From Sphingomonas ginkgonis (GTDB lineage Bacteria; Pseudomonadota; Alphaproteobacteria; Sphingomonadales; Sphingomonadaceae), in contig NZ_RWJF01000001.1 in assembly GCF_003970925.1 (NCBI RefSeq), positions 2,350,501-2,414,500 on the forward strand: 64,000 bases of DNA, read 5' to 3'. The position numbers were made by a program, and so were the translations under genes. Positions within the stretch are counted from its first letter, which is position 1; the number at the start of each line of letters is the position of its first letter. The notes under the pieces are model-generated. The model searched no databases. It had not been told where the DNA came from and saw nothing but the letters and a program-made list of their open reading frames with translations. Shown in pieces: positions 31,295 through 39,767 of this stretch.

Positions 31295-32535
31295 TGGGCG
31301 GCCGGATCTCGGTGGCGAACGCCGGCAAGCGCTTCCGCCGCTACGGCCAAGGACAGTCATCGACGCTGAAGCAGTCGATGATGGGCGGGTTCCGCAGCAA
31401 CCGCTCCGACGAGCGATTCTGGGCGCTCCGCAACATCGACCTCGAAGTCGCGCCGGGGACCATGCTCGGGGTCGTTGGCCACAACGGCTCGGGCAAGTCG
31501 ACCCTCCTGCGACTGCTCGGCGGCGTGCTCCATCCCGACGAGGGGCGGGTCGTCACCCACGGCCATGTCACCGGCCTGCTCGACCTCAACGCCGGCATGC
31601 ACTCCGACCTCAGTGGTCGCGAGAATCTGATGATCGGCGGGGTCGTCGCCGGCCTCTCGCGGCGCGAGGTGCTCGCCCGTTTCGACGAGATCGTCGCCTT
31701 CGCCGAGCTCGAGAACTTCATCGACAATCCCTTCCGCACCTACAGCGCCGGGATGAAGCTCCGGCTCGGCTTCGCGGTGGCGGTGCACGGCCGCCCCGAT
31801 GTGCTGCTGATCGACGAGCTGCTGTCGGTCGGTGACGGCGCCTTCCAGGCCAAGTGCCTTCGCCGCATCGGCGGCTTCCTCGACGAGGGTGCCGCGATCG
31901 TCCTTGCCTCGCACGACCTCGGCCAGGTCACCGCCATGTGCCGCGAGGTGCTGTGGCTGCGCCGCGGAGAGATGGTCGAGCATGGCGAGCCCAAGGCCGT
32001 CGTCGGCGCCTACCGTGTCGCCATGGCCACCCAGCTGCTCGGCGAGGTCCAGGGTCATGTCGACGACCGGCGGACCCGCGGCGGGACCCTGCTCCGCTCC
32101 GGCGAGAACCGCTTCGGCTCGTTCGAGCACGAGATCGTCGACGTCCGCATCCTCGGCGGTGACGGCCGCGATGTCGAGATCATCGATACCGGCGCTTCCT
32201 TCGCGGTCGAGGTCAGCTGGCGCTCGCACCAAGCGGACACTCCGCTGCTCGTCGTCGCGCTCGGCGACGGCGAGGGGAACAAGATCCTCGACCTCAACAG
32301 CGCGGTCGACGGCTTCCCCGCCCCCGCCGGCCCCGGCCTCCGCCGCGCCCGGCTCACGGTCGAGCGGCTCGACGTCGCCGCCGGCGACTATTTCATCGAC
32401 GTCGGGCTCTACGAGGCGGGCTGGCAGCACACCTACGACTATCACCGCCGCGTCTACCCGCTCCAGGTCAGCGCGCTGCGGCCCACGCCGGGGATCGTCG
32501 ACCCGCCACGCCATTGGCAGATCGAGAAGACCTGA
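31294..32535 (+). CDS. wzt: Polysaccharide ABC exporter ATPase with carbohydrate-binding tail (Wzt-like)
   Basis: A 413-residue ATPase. Start at the TGATG junction with the permease. The nucleotide-binding domain has Walker A GHNGSGKST, a signature region FRTYSAGMKLRLGF (the S-A-G form of TagH/Wzt proteins) and Walker B VLLIDELLSVGD, followed by the H-loop ASHDL. After residue ~240 a beta-rich domain of about 170 residues follows (FGSFEHEIVDVRILG, TGASFAVEVSW, YFIDVGLYEAG), matching the Wzt C-terminal domain that recognises the modified end of the O-antigen. This suggests an ABC-dependent polymer whose terminus carries a specific cap. Confidence 0.94.
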   Translation: MGGRISVANAGKRFRRYGQGQSSTLKQSMMGGFRSNRSDERFWALRNIDLEVAPGTMLGVVGHNGSGKSTLLRLLGGVLHPDEGRVVTHGHVTGLLDLNAGMHSDLSGRENLMIGGVVAGLSRREVLARFDEIVAFAELENFIDNPFRTYSAGMKLRLGFAVAVHGRPDVLLIDELLSVGDGAFQAKCLRRIGGFLDEGAAIVLASHDLGQVTAMCREVLWLRRGEMVEHGEPKAVVGAYRVAMATQLLGEVQGHVDDRRTRGGTLLRSGENRFGSFEHEIVDVRILGGDGRDVEIIDTGASFAVEVSWRSHQADTPLLVVALGDGEGNKILDLNSAVDGFPAPAGPGLRRARLTVERLDVAAGDYFIDVGLYEAGWQHTYDYHRRVYPLQVSALRPTPGIVDPPRHWQIEKT

Positions 32536-32536
32536 C

Positions 32537-33682
32537 ATGGCCGCCCCGCCCGCGCCCCTGACCGACCTCCCGCTCGGCCCCGGAGTCCGCCACATCGACC
32601 TCGCCGACGGGCCCTTTCCCGACGACGCGCCCGAGCCGATGCTGGTCGGGTGGCGCGACGGGCTCCCGGTTGCGCACCGGCTGCGCGGCCCGGACGGGGT
32701 TACCCGCTCCGTCGAAGCGACCCGACCTGCCGCGCCGCTTCCAAGCGCACCGCCGCCCTGCGCCAGCGTCGTCATCTGCACCCGCGACCGCCCGGCCGAG
32801 CTCCGCCGCTGCCTTGCCTCGCTCCCCGACCAGACGCTCGTCCCCGCCGAGGTGATCGTCGTCGACAATGCCTCGCGGACCGCCGAGACCCGCGCCGTCG
32901 CGGAGGCAGCCGGCGCCGTCTACGTCCGCGAGGACCGCCCCGGGCTCGACTTTGCCCGCAACGCCGGCGCCCTTCGCGCGAGCGGCGAGATCGTCGCCTA
33001 CACCGACGACGACGTGGTCCTTCACCCGCGCTGGCTGGAGGCGCTGGTCGCCAGCTTCACCAGCCCGGCCGTCGGCGGGGTCACCGGTCTCGTCCTCCCG
33101 GCCGAGCTGGCGAGCGAGGCCCAGCTCCACTTCGAGACCTACTGGTCGTTCGGCCGCGGCTACGACCCGATCGATTTCCCGGCCTCGCTGGTCCGTGGTC
33201 CCGCGGCCGCCGCCTTCCAGGCGTCGACTGTCGGCGCCGGCGCGAGCATGGCCTTCCGCCGCTCGGTCTTCGCGGAGGCCGGACTGTTCGACGAGCGGCT
33301 CGACGTGGGCCAGGCCGGCTGCTCGGGCGACAGCGAATATTGGTACCGGCTGCTCGCCCGCGGGTTCGACTGCCGCTACGAGCCGCGCTCGGTCGCCTTC
33401 CACTATCACCGCCGCGGGATGGATGGGCTCGCCAGCCAGCTGCGCGCCTACATGCGCGGCAACGCCGCCTCGCTGCTGATCCAGTACGAGGACACCGGCA
33501 TGGCGGTGAACCGCCGCCGGGCGCTGGTCTGGCTGCCCCGCTGGTACGCCGGGCGACTGCGGCGGCGGCTGACAGGCCGCCGCGTTCCCGACGACCGCTT
33601 CCTGCGGCAGGAGGTCGCCGGTTACCTGTCCGGCCTGCTCTTCTATTGGCGTCATCGCCGGCCGGTCCGCCATGCCGGCTGA
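32537..33682 (+). CDS. Family 2 glycosyltransferase with N-terminal extension
   Basis: A 381-residue GT2. The ATG at 32537 lies one base after the ATPase stop. About 75 residues precede the catalytic domain, which starts at CASVVICTRDRPAELRRCLASL. It continues with VIVVDNAS, YVREDRPGLDFARNAGAL, AYTDDDVVLHPRW (metal site) and the acceptor-side motif DERLDVGQAGCSGDSEYWYRLLARGF. The N-terminal extension (VRHIDLADGP, VAHRLRGPDG) is not a domain I recognise. It probably adds a residue to the exported polysaccharide. It overlaps the next GT by 11 bp. Confidence 0.9.
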   Translation: MAAPPAPLTDLPLGPGVRHIDLADGPFPDDAPEPMLVGWRDGLPVAHRLRGPDGVTRSVEATRPAAPLPSAPPPCASVVICTRDRPAELRRCLASLPDQTLVPAEVIVVDNASRTAETRAVAEAAGAVYVREDRPGLDFARNAGALRASGEIVAYTDDDVVLHPRWLEALVASFTSPAVGGVTGLVLPAELASEAQLHFETYWSFGRGYDPIDFPASLVRGPAAAAFQASTVGAGASMAFRRSVFAEAGLFDERLDVGQAGCSGDSEYWYRLLARGFDCRYEPRSVAFHYHRRGMDGLASQLRAYMRGNAASLLIQYEDTGMAVNRRRALVWLPRWYAGRLRRRLTGRRVPDDRFLRQEVAGYLSGLLFYWRHRRPVRHAG

Positions 33683-34709
33683 CCGCCTCGTCAGCGTCGT
33701 CGTTCCCGCCTACAATGCCGAGGCGACGCTCGACGAGACGCTACGCAGCGTCCGCAATCAGACCCACCGCGCGCTCGAGATCCTGGTCGTCGACGACGGC
33801 TCGGACGACGGCACCGCCCGCATCGTCCGTGACCATGCCGCCGCCGACCCTCGGGTCGTCCTCGTCGAGCAGGAGAACGCCGGAGTCGCCGCGGCGCGCA
33901 ACAACGGTTGGAGGCGAGCCCGCAGCGACCTCATCGCCTTCGTCGATGCCGACGACGTCTGGGCTCCGATCAAGATCAGCCGGCAGCTGGCCGCGCTCGA
34001 CCGTGCCGGCCCCCGCGTCGGCCTAGTCTACTGCTGGTACCAGCTGATTGACGCTGACGGTCGGATCATCGAGGCCGATCACAAGCCCGATTATCGCGGC
34101 GACGTGCTTCGCGACCTGTTCCAGGGAAACTTTGTCGGCAACGGAAGCGCCGCGCTGGTCCGCCGCCAGGCGCTGATCGATGCCAACGGGTTTGAGCCCG
34201 CGATGCGCGCGGCCGACGCCGGCGGGTGCGAGGACATCCTATTCTATTGCCGGGTCGCCGAGCACCACGAGTTCGAAGTCGTCGAGGAGGCGCTGCTCGG
34301 CTACCGTGTGCTCCCCAACAACATGTCGAGCAACCTGCTCCGCATGGCTCGCTCCTGGCTGATGATGGTCGACGAGATGCTCGGGCGACATCCCGACTGC
34401 CGACGCGAGCTGCGCCGCGGCCTTTATGAATATTCGGCCTGGCTGTTCCGCCAGTCGCTGCGACGGCGCCAGGCCGATCATGCCCGCGGTGTCCTCCAGC
34501 TCCTCGTCGACCGCGACCCGATGGTCGCCGCCGAGCTGATCGCCAGGCTCGGGCCCGGCTATGCCGTCAAGCTCGTCCGCAAGAGCGTCCAGCTGGTCCT
34601 GCCGCGCCGCCGGCCTCCGCCGAGCGAGCCCGTCTTTTTCGGCAGCGACCGCATCGAGCCCGCCGGCGCGCTCGAGCCGCTGACGCCGCTGCGAAGCGAC
34701 CGGGCCTAG
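33672..34709 (+). CDS. Family 2 glycosyltransferase
   Basis: A 345-residue GT2 related to the first transferase of the cluster. It opens with RLVSVVVPAYNAEATLDETL, then ILVVDDGSDDGTARIV, AGVAAARNNGW, AFVDADDVWAP (DxD) and GGCEDILFYCRVAEHHEF. The C-terminus, rich in arginine and leucine, has no clear membrane segment. It is the last gene of the polysaccharide operon and ends on a CTAG shared with the stop of the convergent kinase gene. The specific linkage is unknown. Confidence 0.91.
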   Translation: MPADRLVSVVVPAYNAEATLDETLRSVRNQTHRALEILVVDDGSDDGTARIVRDHAAADPRVVLVEQENAGVAAARNNGWRRARSDLIAFVDADDVWAPIKISRQLAALDRAGPRVGLVYCWYQLIDADGRIIEADHKPDYRGDVLRDLFQGNFVGNGSAALVRRQALIDANGFEPAMRAADAGGCEDILFYCRVAEHHEFEVVEEALLGYRVLPNNMSSNLLRMARSWLMMVDEMLGRHPDCRRELRRGLYEYSAWLFRQSLRRRQADHARGVLQLLVDRDPMVAAELIARLGPGYAVKLVRKSVQLVLPRRRPPPSEPVFFGSDRIEPAGALEPLTPLRSDRA

Positions 34710-36895
34710 TCCGCCGCGCCGCGCTCCGGCGCCGGGCGGTTCCGCTGCCGTTCGATGATCTGCCGCACCCGATTGGCCAGCGTGTCGACAGCGAAAGGCT
34801 TGGTCAGGAGCTCCATTCCCGGCTCGAGATGGCCGTTCCCGAGCACCGCGTTCTCGGCATAGCCGGTGATGAACAGGATGCTGAGCCCGGGCCGCTGCCG
34901 CCGCGCCGCGTCCGCCATCTGCCGCCCGTTCATCCCGCCGGGCAGCCCGACGTCGGTGATCAGCAGGTCGATCCGGGTGTCCGACCGCAGGACCTCCAGC
35001 CCGGACGCGCCGTCGTGCGCCTCGATCGTGGCGAAGCCCAGTTCCTCGAGCACGTCGGTGACCAGCATCCGGACCGTCGGCTCGTCGTCCACCACCAGCA
35101 CCGTCTCGCCGCTCGCGGTCGGCCCGGGCGCCGGTCGCGCCTGCGGCAGCGCCGGGTCGGCGACCTCGCCATAGTGGCGCGGCAGGTAGATGCACACGGT
35201 GGTGCCCTCCCCCACCTCGGAATAGATGCGAACCTGGCCGCCGGACTGCTTGGCGAAGCCGTAGATCATCGACAGGCCAAGGCCGGTCCCCTCGCCCAGT
35301 GGCTTGGTCGTGAAAAAGGGATCGAAGACCTTGGCGATCACCTCGGGGCTCATGCCCGAGCCGGTGTCGGAGACGCACAAGGACAGATATTGCCCCTCCG
35401 GCACGTCGTGCATCTCGGCTGCCTGTTGATCGAGCCACTTGTTGGCGGTCTCGATGGTGATGCGACCGCCGTGCGGCATTGCGTCGCGGGCGTTGATGCA
35501 CAGGTTCAGCAGCGCATTCTCGAGCTGGCTGGAGTCGACCAGCGCTGGCCACAGGCCGCTCGCCCCGACGGTCTCGACCCGGATCTCCGGGCCGACCGTG
35601 CGCTGGATGAGGTCGGTCATCCCGTTGACCAGCGCGTTGACGTTGGTTGGCTTGGGATCGAGCGTCTGCCGGCGCGAGAAGGCGAGCAGCCGGTGGGTCA
35701 GCGCCGCCGCGCGCCGCGTGGCCCCGAGCGCCGCAGTCATGTAGCGCTCAGTATCCTCGAGCCGACCCTGGCTCAGCCGCGCGTTCATCAGCTCCAGCGA
35801 GCCCGAGATCCCGGCCAGAAGATTGTTGAAGTCGTGGGCGAGGCCGCCGGTCAGCTGCCCCACCGCCTCCATCTTCTGCGCCTGGCGGAGTTTTTCCTCG
35901 GCCTGCATCAGCTCGGCGGTGCGCTCGACCACGCGCTGCTCGAGCGTCTCGTTAAGCGCCCGGAGCGCCGCCGCGGTGCGGTCGCGCTCCGCCTCGACGG
36001 CGCGGCGTTCCTCGATATCGATCAGCACGCCCGGGAAGCTTGTCGGCGTTCCGTCGGGCGCATGGTGGACCCGGCCCGCCGCCTCGATCCAGCAGTAGCG
36101 ACCGTCGGCACGTGCGACCCGGAACTGGTGGGCGTGGGACCCGCCCCGGCGGACCGCCCGCTCGATCGCGGCGCCCAGTTCGTTCTTGTCGTCGGGGTGG
36201 ACCGTGGCGACGATCTGCTCGAGGCTGAGCCCGTTCCGGCCGATCGCGGGATCGAGTCCGAAAGCCCGCGCGAACGCCTCGTCGACGGTGAAGCAGTCGG
36301 TGGCGATGTCCCACAGCCAGGTCCCGACGATCGCCCCCGCCGCCAGCGCGAGCTGGACCCGCTCGATGTTCTCCCGCGCGACCGCCTCGCTCTCGCGCAG
36401 CGCCGTCTCCGCGCGCTTGCGGGCAGTAACGTCGCGAAACAGGACGGAGACCTGCCGCAGCGAGGGCGGCTCGATGCGCGCCGCCGAAACCTCGATGTGC
36501 CGACCGACCGCGGCGAACTCGCGCTCGAAGCGAATCGGTTCGCCGGTTGTCAGGACCCCGCCGTAGAGTTCCAGCCAGGCTGCCTCGTCGCCGGGCGCCA
36601 CGTCGCTGAGCTTCTTGCCGACGATCCCGGCGATGCCGGTGTGGCGCTCGTAGCCGGAGTTGGCCTCGATATGGACATAGTCGCTGAGCGTTCCGTCAGC
36701 GCCTGCCACAAACTCGATGATGCAGAAGCCGTCGTCGACCGCGTTGAACAGGGCCTGGTAGCGCTCGTTGCTGCGGGCCAGCGCCGCGTGGCTCTCGACC
36801 GTTGCGGCGATGAGTTCGGAGCGGGACAACTGGCTGGGGTCGGCAGGATTCACTTGGCGCTCTTGATCATCCTGCGGCGTTGGCGGCCCGGTCAT
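34706..36895 (-). CDS. PAS-domain hybrid sensor histidine kinase with C-terminal receiver
   Basis: A 729-residue soluble kinase. PAS-like domains lie at about 40-165 (RYQALFNAVDDGFCIIEF) and 175-300 (WLWDIATDCFTVDEAFARAFGL; RFPxxxE-like FRVARADGRYCWIEAAGRVHH). A short coiled coil leads to HisKA with GGLAHDFNNLLAGISGSLE (His354), a HATPase domain (NLCINARDAMP, DTGSGMSPEV, GTGLGLSMIYGF) and a receiver from about 605 (LVVDDEPTVR, acceptor Asp in LLITDVGLPGGMNG). No membrane helix, so it is probably cytosolic. The HDFNNLL box is typical of PAS-type hybrid kinases. It converges with the polysaccharide operon. A weak GGAAC-N17-CGCT match lies upstream. Confidence 0.93.
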   Translation of the reverse strand: MTGPPTPQDDQERQVNPADPSQLSRSELIAATVESHAALARSNERYQALFNAVDDGFCIIEFVAGADGTLSDYVHIEANSGYERHTGIAGIVGKKLSDVAPGDEAAWLELYGGVLTTGEPIRFEREFAAVGRHIEVSAARIEPPSLRQVSVLFRDVTARKRAETALRESEAVARENIERVQLALAAGAIVGTWLWDIATDCFTVDEAFARAFGLDPAIGRNGLSLEQIVATVHPDDKNELGAAIERAVRRGGSHAHQFRVARADGRYCWIEAAGRVHHAPDGTPTSFPGVLIDIEERRAVEAERDRTAAALRALNETLEQRVVERTAELMQAEEKLRQAQKMEAVGQLTGGLAHDFNNLLAGISGSLELMNARLSQGRLEDTERYMTAALGATRRAAALTHRLLAFSRRQTLDPKPTNVNALVNGMTDLIQRTVGPEIRVETVGASGLWPALVDSSQLENALLNLCINARDAMPHGGRITIETANKWLDQQAAEMHDVPEGQYLSLCVSDTGSGMSPEVIAKVFDPFFTTKPLGEGTGLGLSMIYGFAKQSGGQVRIYSEVGEGTTVCIYLPRHYGEVADPALPQARPAPGPTASGETVLVVDDEPTVRMLVTDVLEELGFATIEAHDGASGLEVLRSDTRIDLLITDVGLPGGMNGRQMADAARRQRPGLSILFITGYAENAVLGNGHLEPGMELLTKPFAVDTLANRVRQIIERQRNRPAPERGAAD

Positions 36896-37048
36896 CGACT
36901 GACCTTCGAACCGACATCTTCAATGGGCCTCTTAGCGCCCGTGAGCGCGCAATGGTTCCTTGCCGACTGCGACATCGTCGACGATGCCGTCCCGACGATC
37001 GTCGGCGCACGATTGCCCTTCGACTGCTCTCCCGGGGACCGGACAGGC

Positions 37049-37124
37049 TGGTGGAGCTGAGGGGAATCGAACCCCTGACCTCTGCAGTGCGATTGCAGCG
37101 CTCTCCCATCTGAGCTACAGCCCC
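37049..37124 (-). tRNA. tRNA-Ala (anticodon CGC)
   Basis: A 76-nt cloverleaf reads on the minus strand. The acceptor arms GGGGCTG and CAGCTCC pair with a G3-U70 wobble, the identity element of alanine tRNA. The anticodon stem CTGCA/TGCAG encloses ATCGCAC, giving anticodon CGC (reads GCG). The T arm contains GGTTCGATTCC. The 3' CCA is encoded. No integrase or attachment repeat lies next to it. Confidence 0.96.
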
Positions 37125-37143
37125 GCGCCTGTCGGTGGGGGGC

Positions 37144-37172
37144 TCTCTAGCGGCGCTTTCATCAGCCCGCAA
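37144..37172 (-). promoter_or_regulatory. Candidate promoter of the tRNA-Ala gene
   Basis: On the minus strand TTGCGG (37172-37167) and TAGAGA (37149-37144) are separated by 17 bp, giving a leader of about 13 nt before the tRNA. The match to the -10 consensus is only partial. Confidence 0.4.
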
Positions 37173-37232
37173 CCGCTTGTCTCACCAGATTTTCGCTCTG
37201 GCTCGTGACGTCAACGCGCCGCCGTAACGTCC

Positions 37233-37257
37233 GGAACGGCACCCCATAACCTTCGTT
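37233..37257 (+). promoter_or_regulatory. EcfG-type general stress promoter
   Basis: GGAAC (37233-37237), a 16-bp spacer and CGTT (37254-37257) match the alphaproteobacterial EcfG/PhyR stress consensus (GGAAC-N16/17-CGTT) exactly. The predicted transcript starts about 50 bp before the DUF2171 gene at 37315. Confidence 0.75.
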
Positions 37258-37314
37258 AGCTTTTCACCCGACGCCGGTACCCCGCCGGTGAAGGCATGCC
37301 CTTGGAGGAAGTGT

Positions 37315-38586
37315 ATGGCTTATGACCGTTTTGACTCGCGGCAGGGCCGCGAGCAGGGTTCGCGATGGCGCGATGACGACCGCGGTGGCAACCGGAACCC
37401 GGAGAACCGCGGCTTCTTCGAACGCGCCGGCGACGAGATCGCCAGCTGGTTCGGAGATGACGACGCCGAGCGGCGCCGTCGCCAGGACAGCCAAGAGCGC
37501 GGCGAGGACCGCGGCGGGCGCGACAATCGCGACCGTGGCGACTACCGCAGCGAATATCGCAGCAACCAGCCCTACGGCCAGGCGGACTATGGTCGCGACC
37601 AGGACCGCAACCGCGGCGATCTCGGCTCCGACCGCAACCGCTGGGATCGCGACCAGGACCGCGACGACAACCGCTCGACCGGCTGGTTCGACAGCGGCCA
37701 AAGCTACGCCCGTTCGATGAGCGACGATTATGGCCGCTCTTCCAGCAGCAACCGCTCGGACTGGGATCGCAATCGTTCGGACCAGAACCGCAGCGACTAT
37801 GGTCGCTCGTCGCAGAACTATGGCAGCCAGAGTAGCAATCGCTCGTCGGGGTACGACCGCTCCGGTAACGATGACCGCTCGACCGACTATCGTCCGATGA
37901 CCGGCGACTACGGCCGTAGCAGCGGAATGGGCAGTCAGGACTTCTCGCGCGAGCAGTATGGCCGTCAGGAGCGGTTCCAGGACAGCGACCGCAACCGCGG
38001 CGTCGGTGCCGGTTCGACCCTTTATGGCCAGGGCAACGACCAGTCGCGCTTCTCCGGGCATCACAGCGATCCGCATTACAATGAGTGGCGGAACCGTCAG
38101 ATGCAGGAACTCGACAATGACTATCACGACTACCGTCGTGAGAATCAGAACAAGTTCGAGAGCGAGTTCACTGGCTGGCGGACCAGTCGCCAGGGCAAGC
38201 GGCAGCTGCTCCAGCAGATCCGCGAGCATATGGCGGTGGTCGGCTCGGACGGCGAGCATGTCGGCACGGTCGACAAGGTCCGTGGAGACAAGGTGATCCT
38301 GACCAAGAACGATTCGTCGGACCAGCATCACCACAGCCTCAACTGCTCGTTGATCGACAGCATCGACAATGATCAGGTCAAGCTGAGCCAGCCCGCTCAG
38401 CAGGCCAAGCAGCAGCTCCAGCGCGAGGACGACAACCAGCAGCAGAACAGCGGCGGCAGCGCCCTGTTCGGTCAGCGCGACGAGAGCCAGACCCGCAACT
38501 TCGATCGCAGTACCAACCGCGATCAGGACGGGCCGCACATGCTCGACCGGAGCTTCTCCGGTACCTACGGGAACAACGGCGAGTAA
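37315..38586 (+). CDS. Disordered SWFGD / DUF2171-like stress protein
   Basis: A 423-residue protein starting at the ATG preceded by TTGGAGGAAG; a longer frame upstream is not used. Residues 1-270 are low-complexity, dominated by Arg, Asp, Ser, Asn, Gln, Gly and Tyr, and contain ERAGDEIASWFGDDDAERRRR, the SWFGD motif seen in alphaproteobacterial stress proteins. A small folded region near 300-360 (MAVVGSDGEHVGTVDKVRGDKVILT) matches the DUF2171/PRC-like type. No signal peptide or membrane helix. The perfect EcfG promoter suggests induction in general stress. A strong terminator follows, so it is monocistronic. Biochemical function is unknown; a condensate or desiccation role would be speculation. 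Confidence 0.85.
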   Translation: MAYDRFDSRQGREQGSRWRDDDRGGNRNPENRGFFERAGDEIASWFGDDDAERRRRQDSQERGEDRGGRDNRDRGDYRSEYRSNQPYGQADYGRDQDRNRGDLGSDRNRWDRDQDRDDNRSTGWFDSGQSYARSMSDDYGRSSSSNRSDWDRNRSDQNRSDYGRSSQNYGSQSSNRSSGYDRSGNDDRSTDYRPMTGDYGRSSGMGSQDFSREQYGRQERFQDSDRNRGVGAGSTLYGQGNDQSRFSGHHSDPHYNEWRNRQMQELDNDYHDYRRENQNKFESEFTGWRTSRQGKRQLLQQIREHMAVVGSDGEHVGTVDKVRGDKVILTKNDSSDQHHHSLNCSLIDSIDNDQVKLSQPAQQAKQQLQREDDNQQQNSGGSALFGQRDESQTRNFDRSTNRDQDGPHMLDRSFSGTYGNNGE

Positions 38587-38621
38587 GCTCGCCTGACCCA
38601 TTGGCGAGTTCGTCGCCGAGG

Positions 38622-38656
38622 AGCCCGGCCGCAGCGATGCGGCCGGGCTTTTGCTT
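38622..38656 (+). terminator. Intrinsic terminator after the DUF2171 gene
   Basis: AGCCCGGCCGCA and TGCGGCCGGGCT form a perfect 12-bp stem with a GCGA loop, followed by TTTGCTT. It lies 35 bp after the stop codon and separates the stress gene from the oxidoreductase. Confidence 0.9.
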
Positions 38657-38707
38657 GGCCGCAACCCGGCGTAGAGCCCGGCCATCAGCAGCGAGGGAGA
38701 AGCAGAG

Positions 38708-39700
38708 ATGGCGCAAGCCTGGCACCTGATGAGCCGACCGCAGGGTACGCCGACAGCGGAAAACTTCGCGTTGAAGGAGGCCAGCCTCCCGCCGCTGGAA
38801 GAAGGCATGGTCCACGTTCGCAATCGTTGGCTGTCCGTCGACCCTTACATGCGCGGGCGCATGAATGACGTGAAGAGCTACGTGCCGCCGTTCCAGCTCG
38901 ACCAGCCGATGGAAGGCGGCGCCGTGGCCGAGGTCGTCGAGAGCCGGGATCCCTCCTTCGCTGCCGGCGACCTCGTCATGCACATGGCCGGCTGGCGCGA
39001 CGAAGCGGTTCTTCCGGCAAAGGCGCTGAACAAGCTGCCGCCGATCCCGGGCATTCCGCCGGAAGCGTTCCTCGGCAATCTCGGCCTGACCGGCGGCACA
39101 GCCTATTTCGGCCTCCTTGCCGTAGCCGAGGCGAAGGAAGGCGATACGGTATTCGTGTCCGCCGCCGCCGGTGCTGTCGGCTCTGCCGTCGTTCAGATCG
39201 CCAAGGCCAAGGGCATGACCGTGATCGGGTCGGCGGGCGGCCCCGACAAGTGCGACTATGTCCGCTCGCTCGGCGCCGACTCAGCGATCGACTATCGCGC
39301 CGGTCCGCTGGTCAAGAGCCTCGGCGAGGCCGCTCCCCACGGGATCGACGTCTACTTCGACAATGTCGGCGGCGACCATCTCGATTCGGCCTTCGCCCAC
39401 GCCCGCAACCATGCCCGCTTCGCGATCTGTGGGATGATCGGGGGCTACAACGCCGGGGGCGAACCTGCCGCCTTCCGCTATGTCATGCGGATCATCGCCG
39501 CGCGGATCCGGGTGCAGGGCTTCATCTGGACTGACTACATGGATCGCATCGGCGAGTTTTACCGCGACATGGGCCAGTGGATCGCAGCTGGACAGGTGAA
39601 GAGCCGCGACACGGTGGTGCAAGGGCTCGACCGAACGCCGGAGGCCTTCCTGGGGTTGTTCAGCGGTGCCAATACGGGAAAGATGCTCATCAAATTGTAA
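38708..39700 (+). CDS. NADP-dependent zinc-free MDR oxidoreductase (CurA-like)
   Basis: A 330-residue medium-chain reductase of the leukotriene B4 dehydrogenase / CurA group. Diagnostic segments: VRNRWLSVDPYMRGRMND near the start, GLTGGTAYFGLLAV, VFVSAAAGAVGSAVVQIAKAKG (Rossmann AAxGxVG), VDVYFDNVGGD-like IDVYFDNVGGDHLD, and VQGFIWTDYMDR. Zinc ligands are absent. Family enzymes reduce alpha,beta-unsaturated carbonyls with NADPH. AGGGAGAAG lies just before the start. It stands alone behind the terminator of the stress gene. Confidence 0.9.
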   Translation: MAQAWHLMSRPQGTPTAENFALKEASLPPLEEGMVHVRNRWLSVDPYMRGRMNDVKSYVPPFQLDQPMEGGAVAEVVESRDPSFAAGDLVMHMAGWRDEAVLPAKALNKLPPIPGIPPEAFLGNLGLTGGTAYFGLLAVAEAKEGDTVFVSAAAGAVGSAVVQIAKAKGMTVIGSAGGPDKCDYVRSLGADSAIDYRAGPLVKSLGEAAPHGIDVYFDNVGGDHLDSAFAHARNHARFAICGMIGGYNAGGEPAAFRYVMRIIAARIRVQGFIWTDYMDRIGEFYRDMGQWIAAGQVKSRDTVVQGLDRTPEAFLGLFSGANTGKMLIKL

Positions 39701-39767
39701 TCATCCGGTCCGCTGCCGGGCGTATGCGCAGGCGTAGCGGCGAGCCTTCGAATAAGGAGGTCCGCCG

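Noticed and set aside
34706..34709. Convergent genes sharing a CTAG for both stop codons.
   Set aside because: It is a neat arrangement but expected by chance in such compact genomes; no function inferred.
37049..37124. tRNA gene as an integration site for a mobile island.
   Set aside because: No integrase, repeated 3' tRNA end or composition change was seen on either side.
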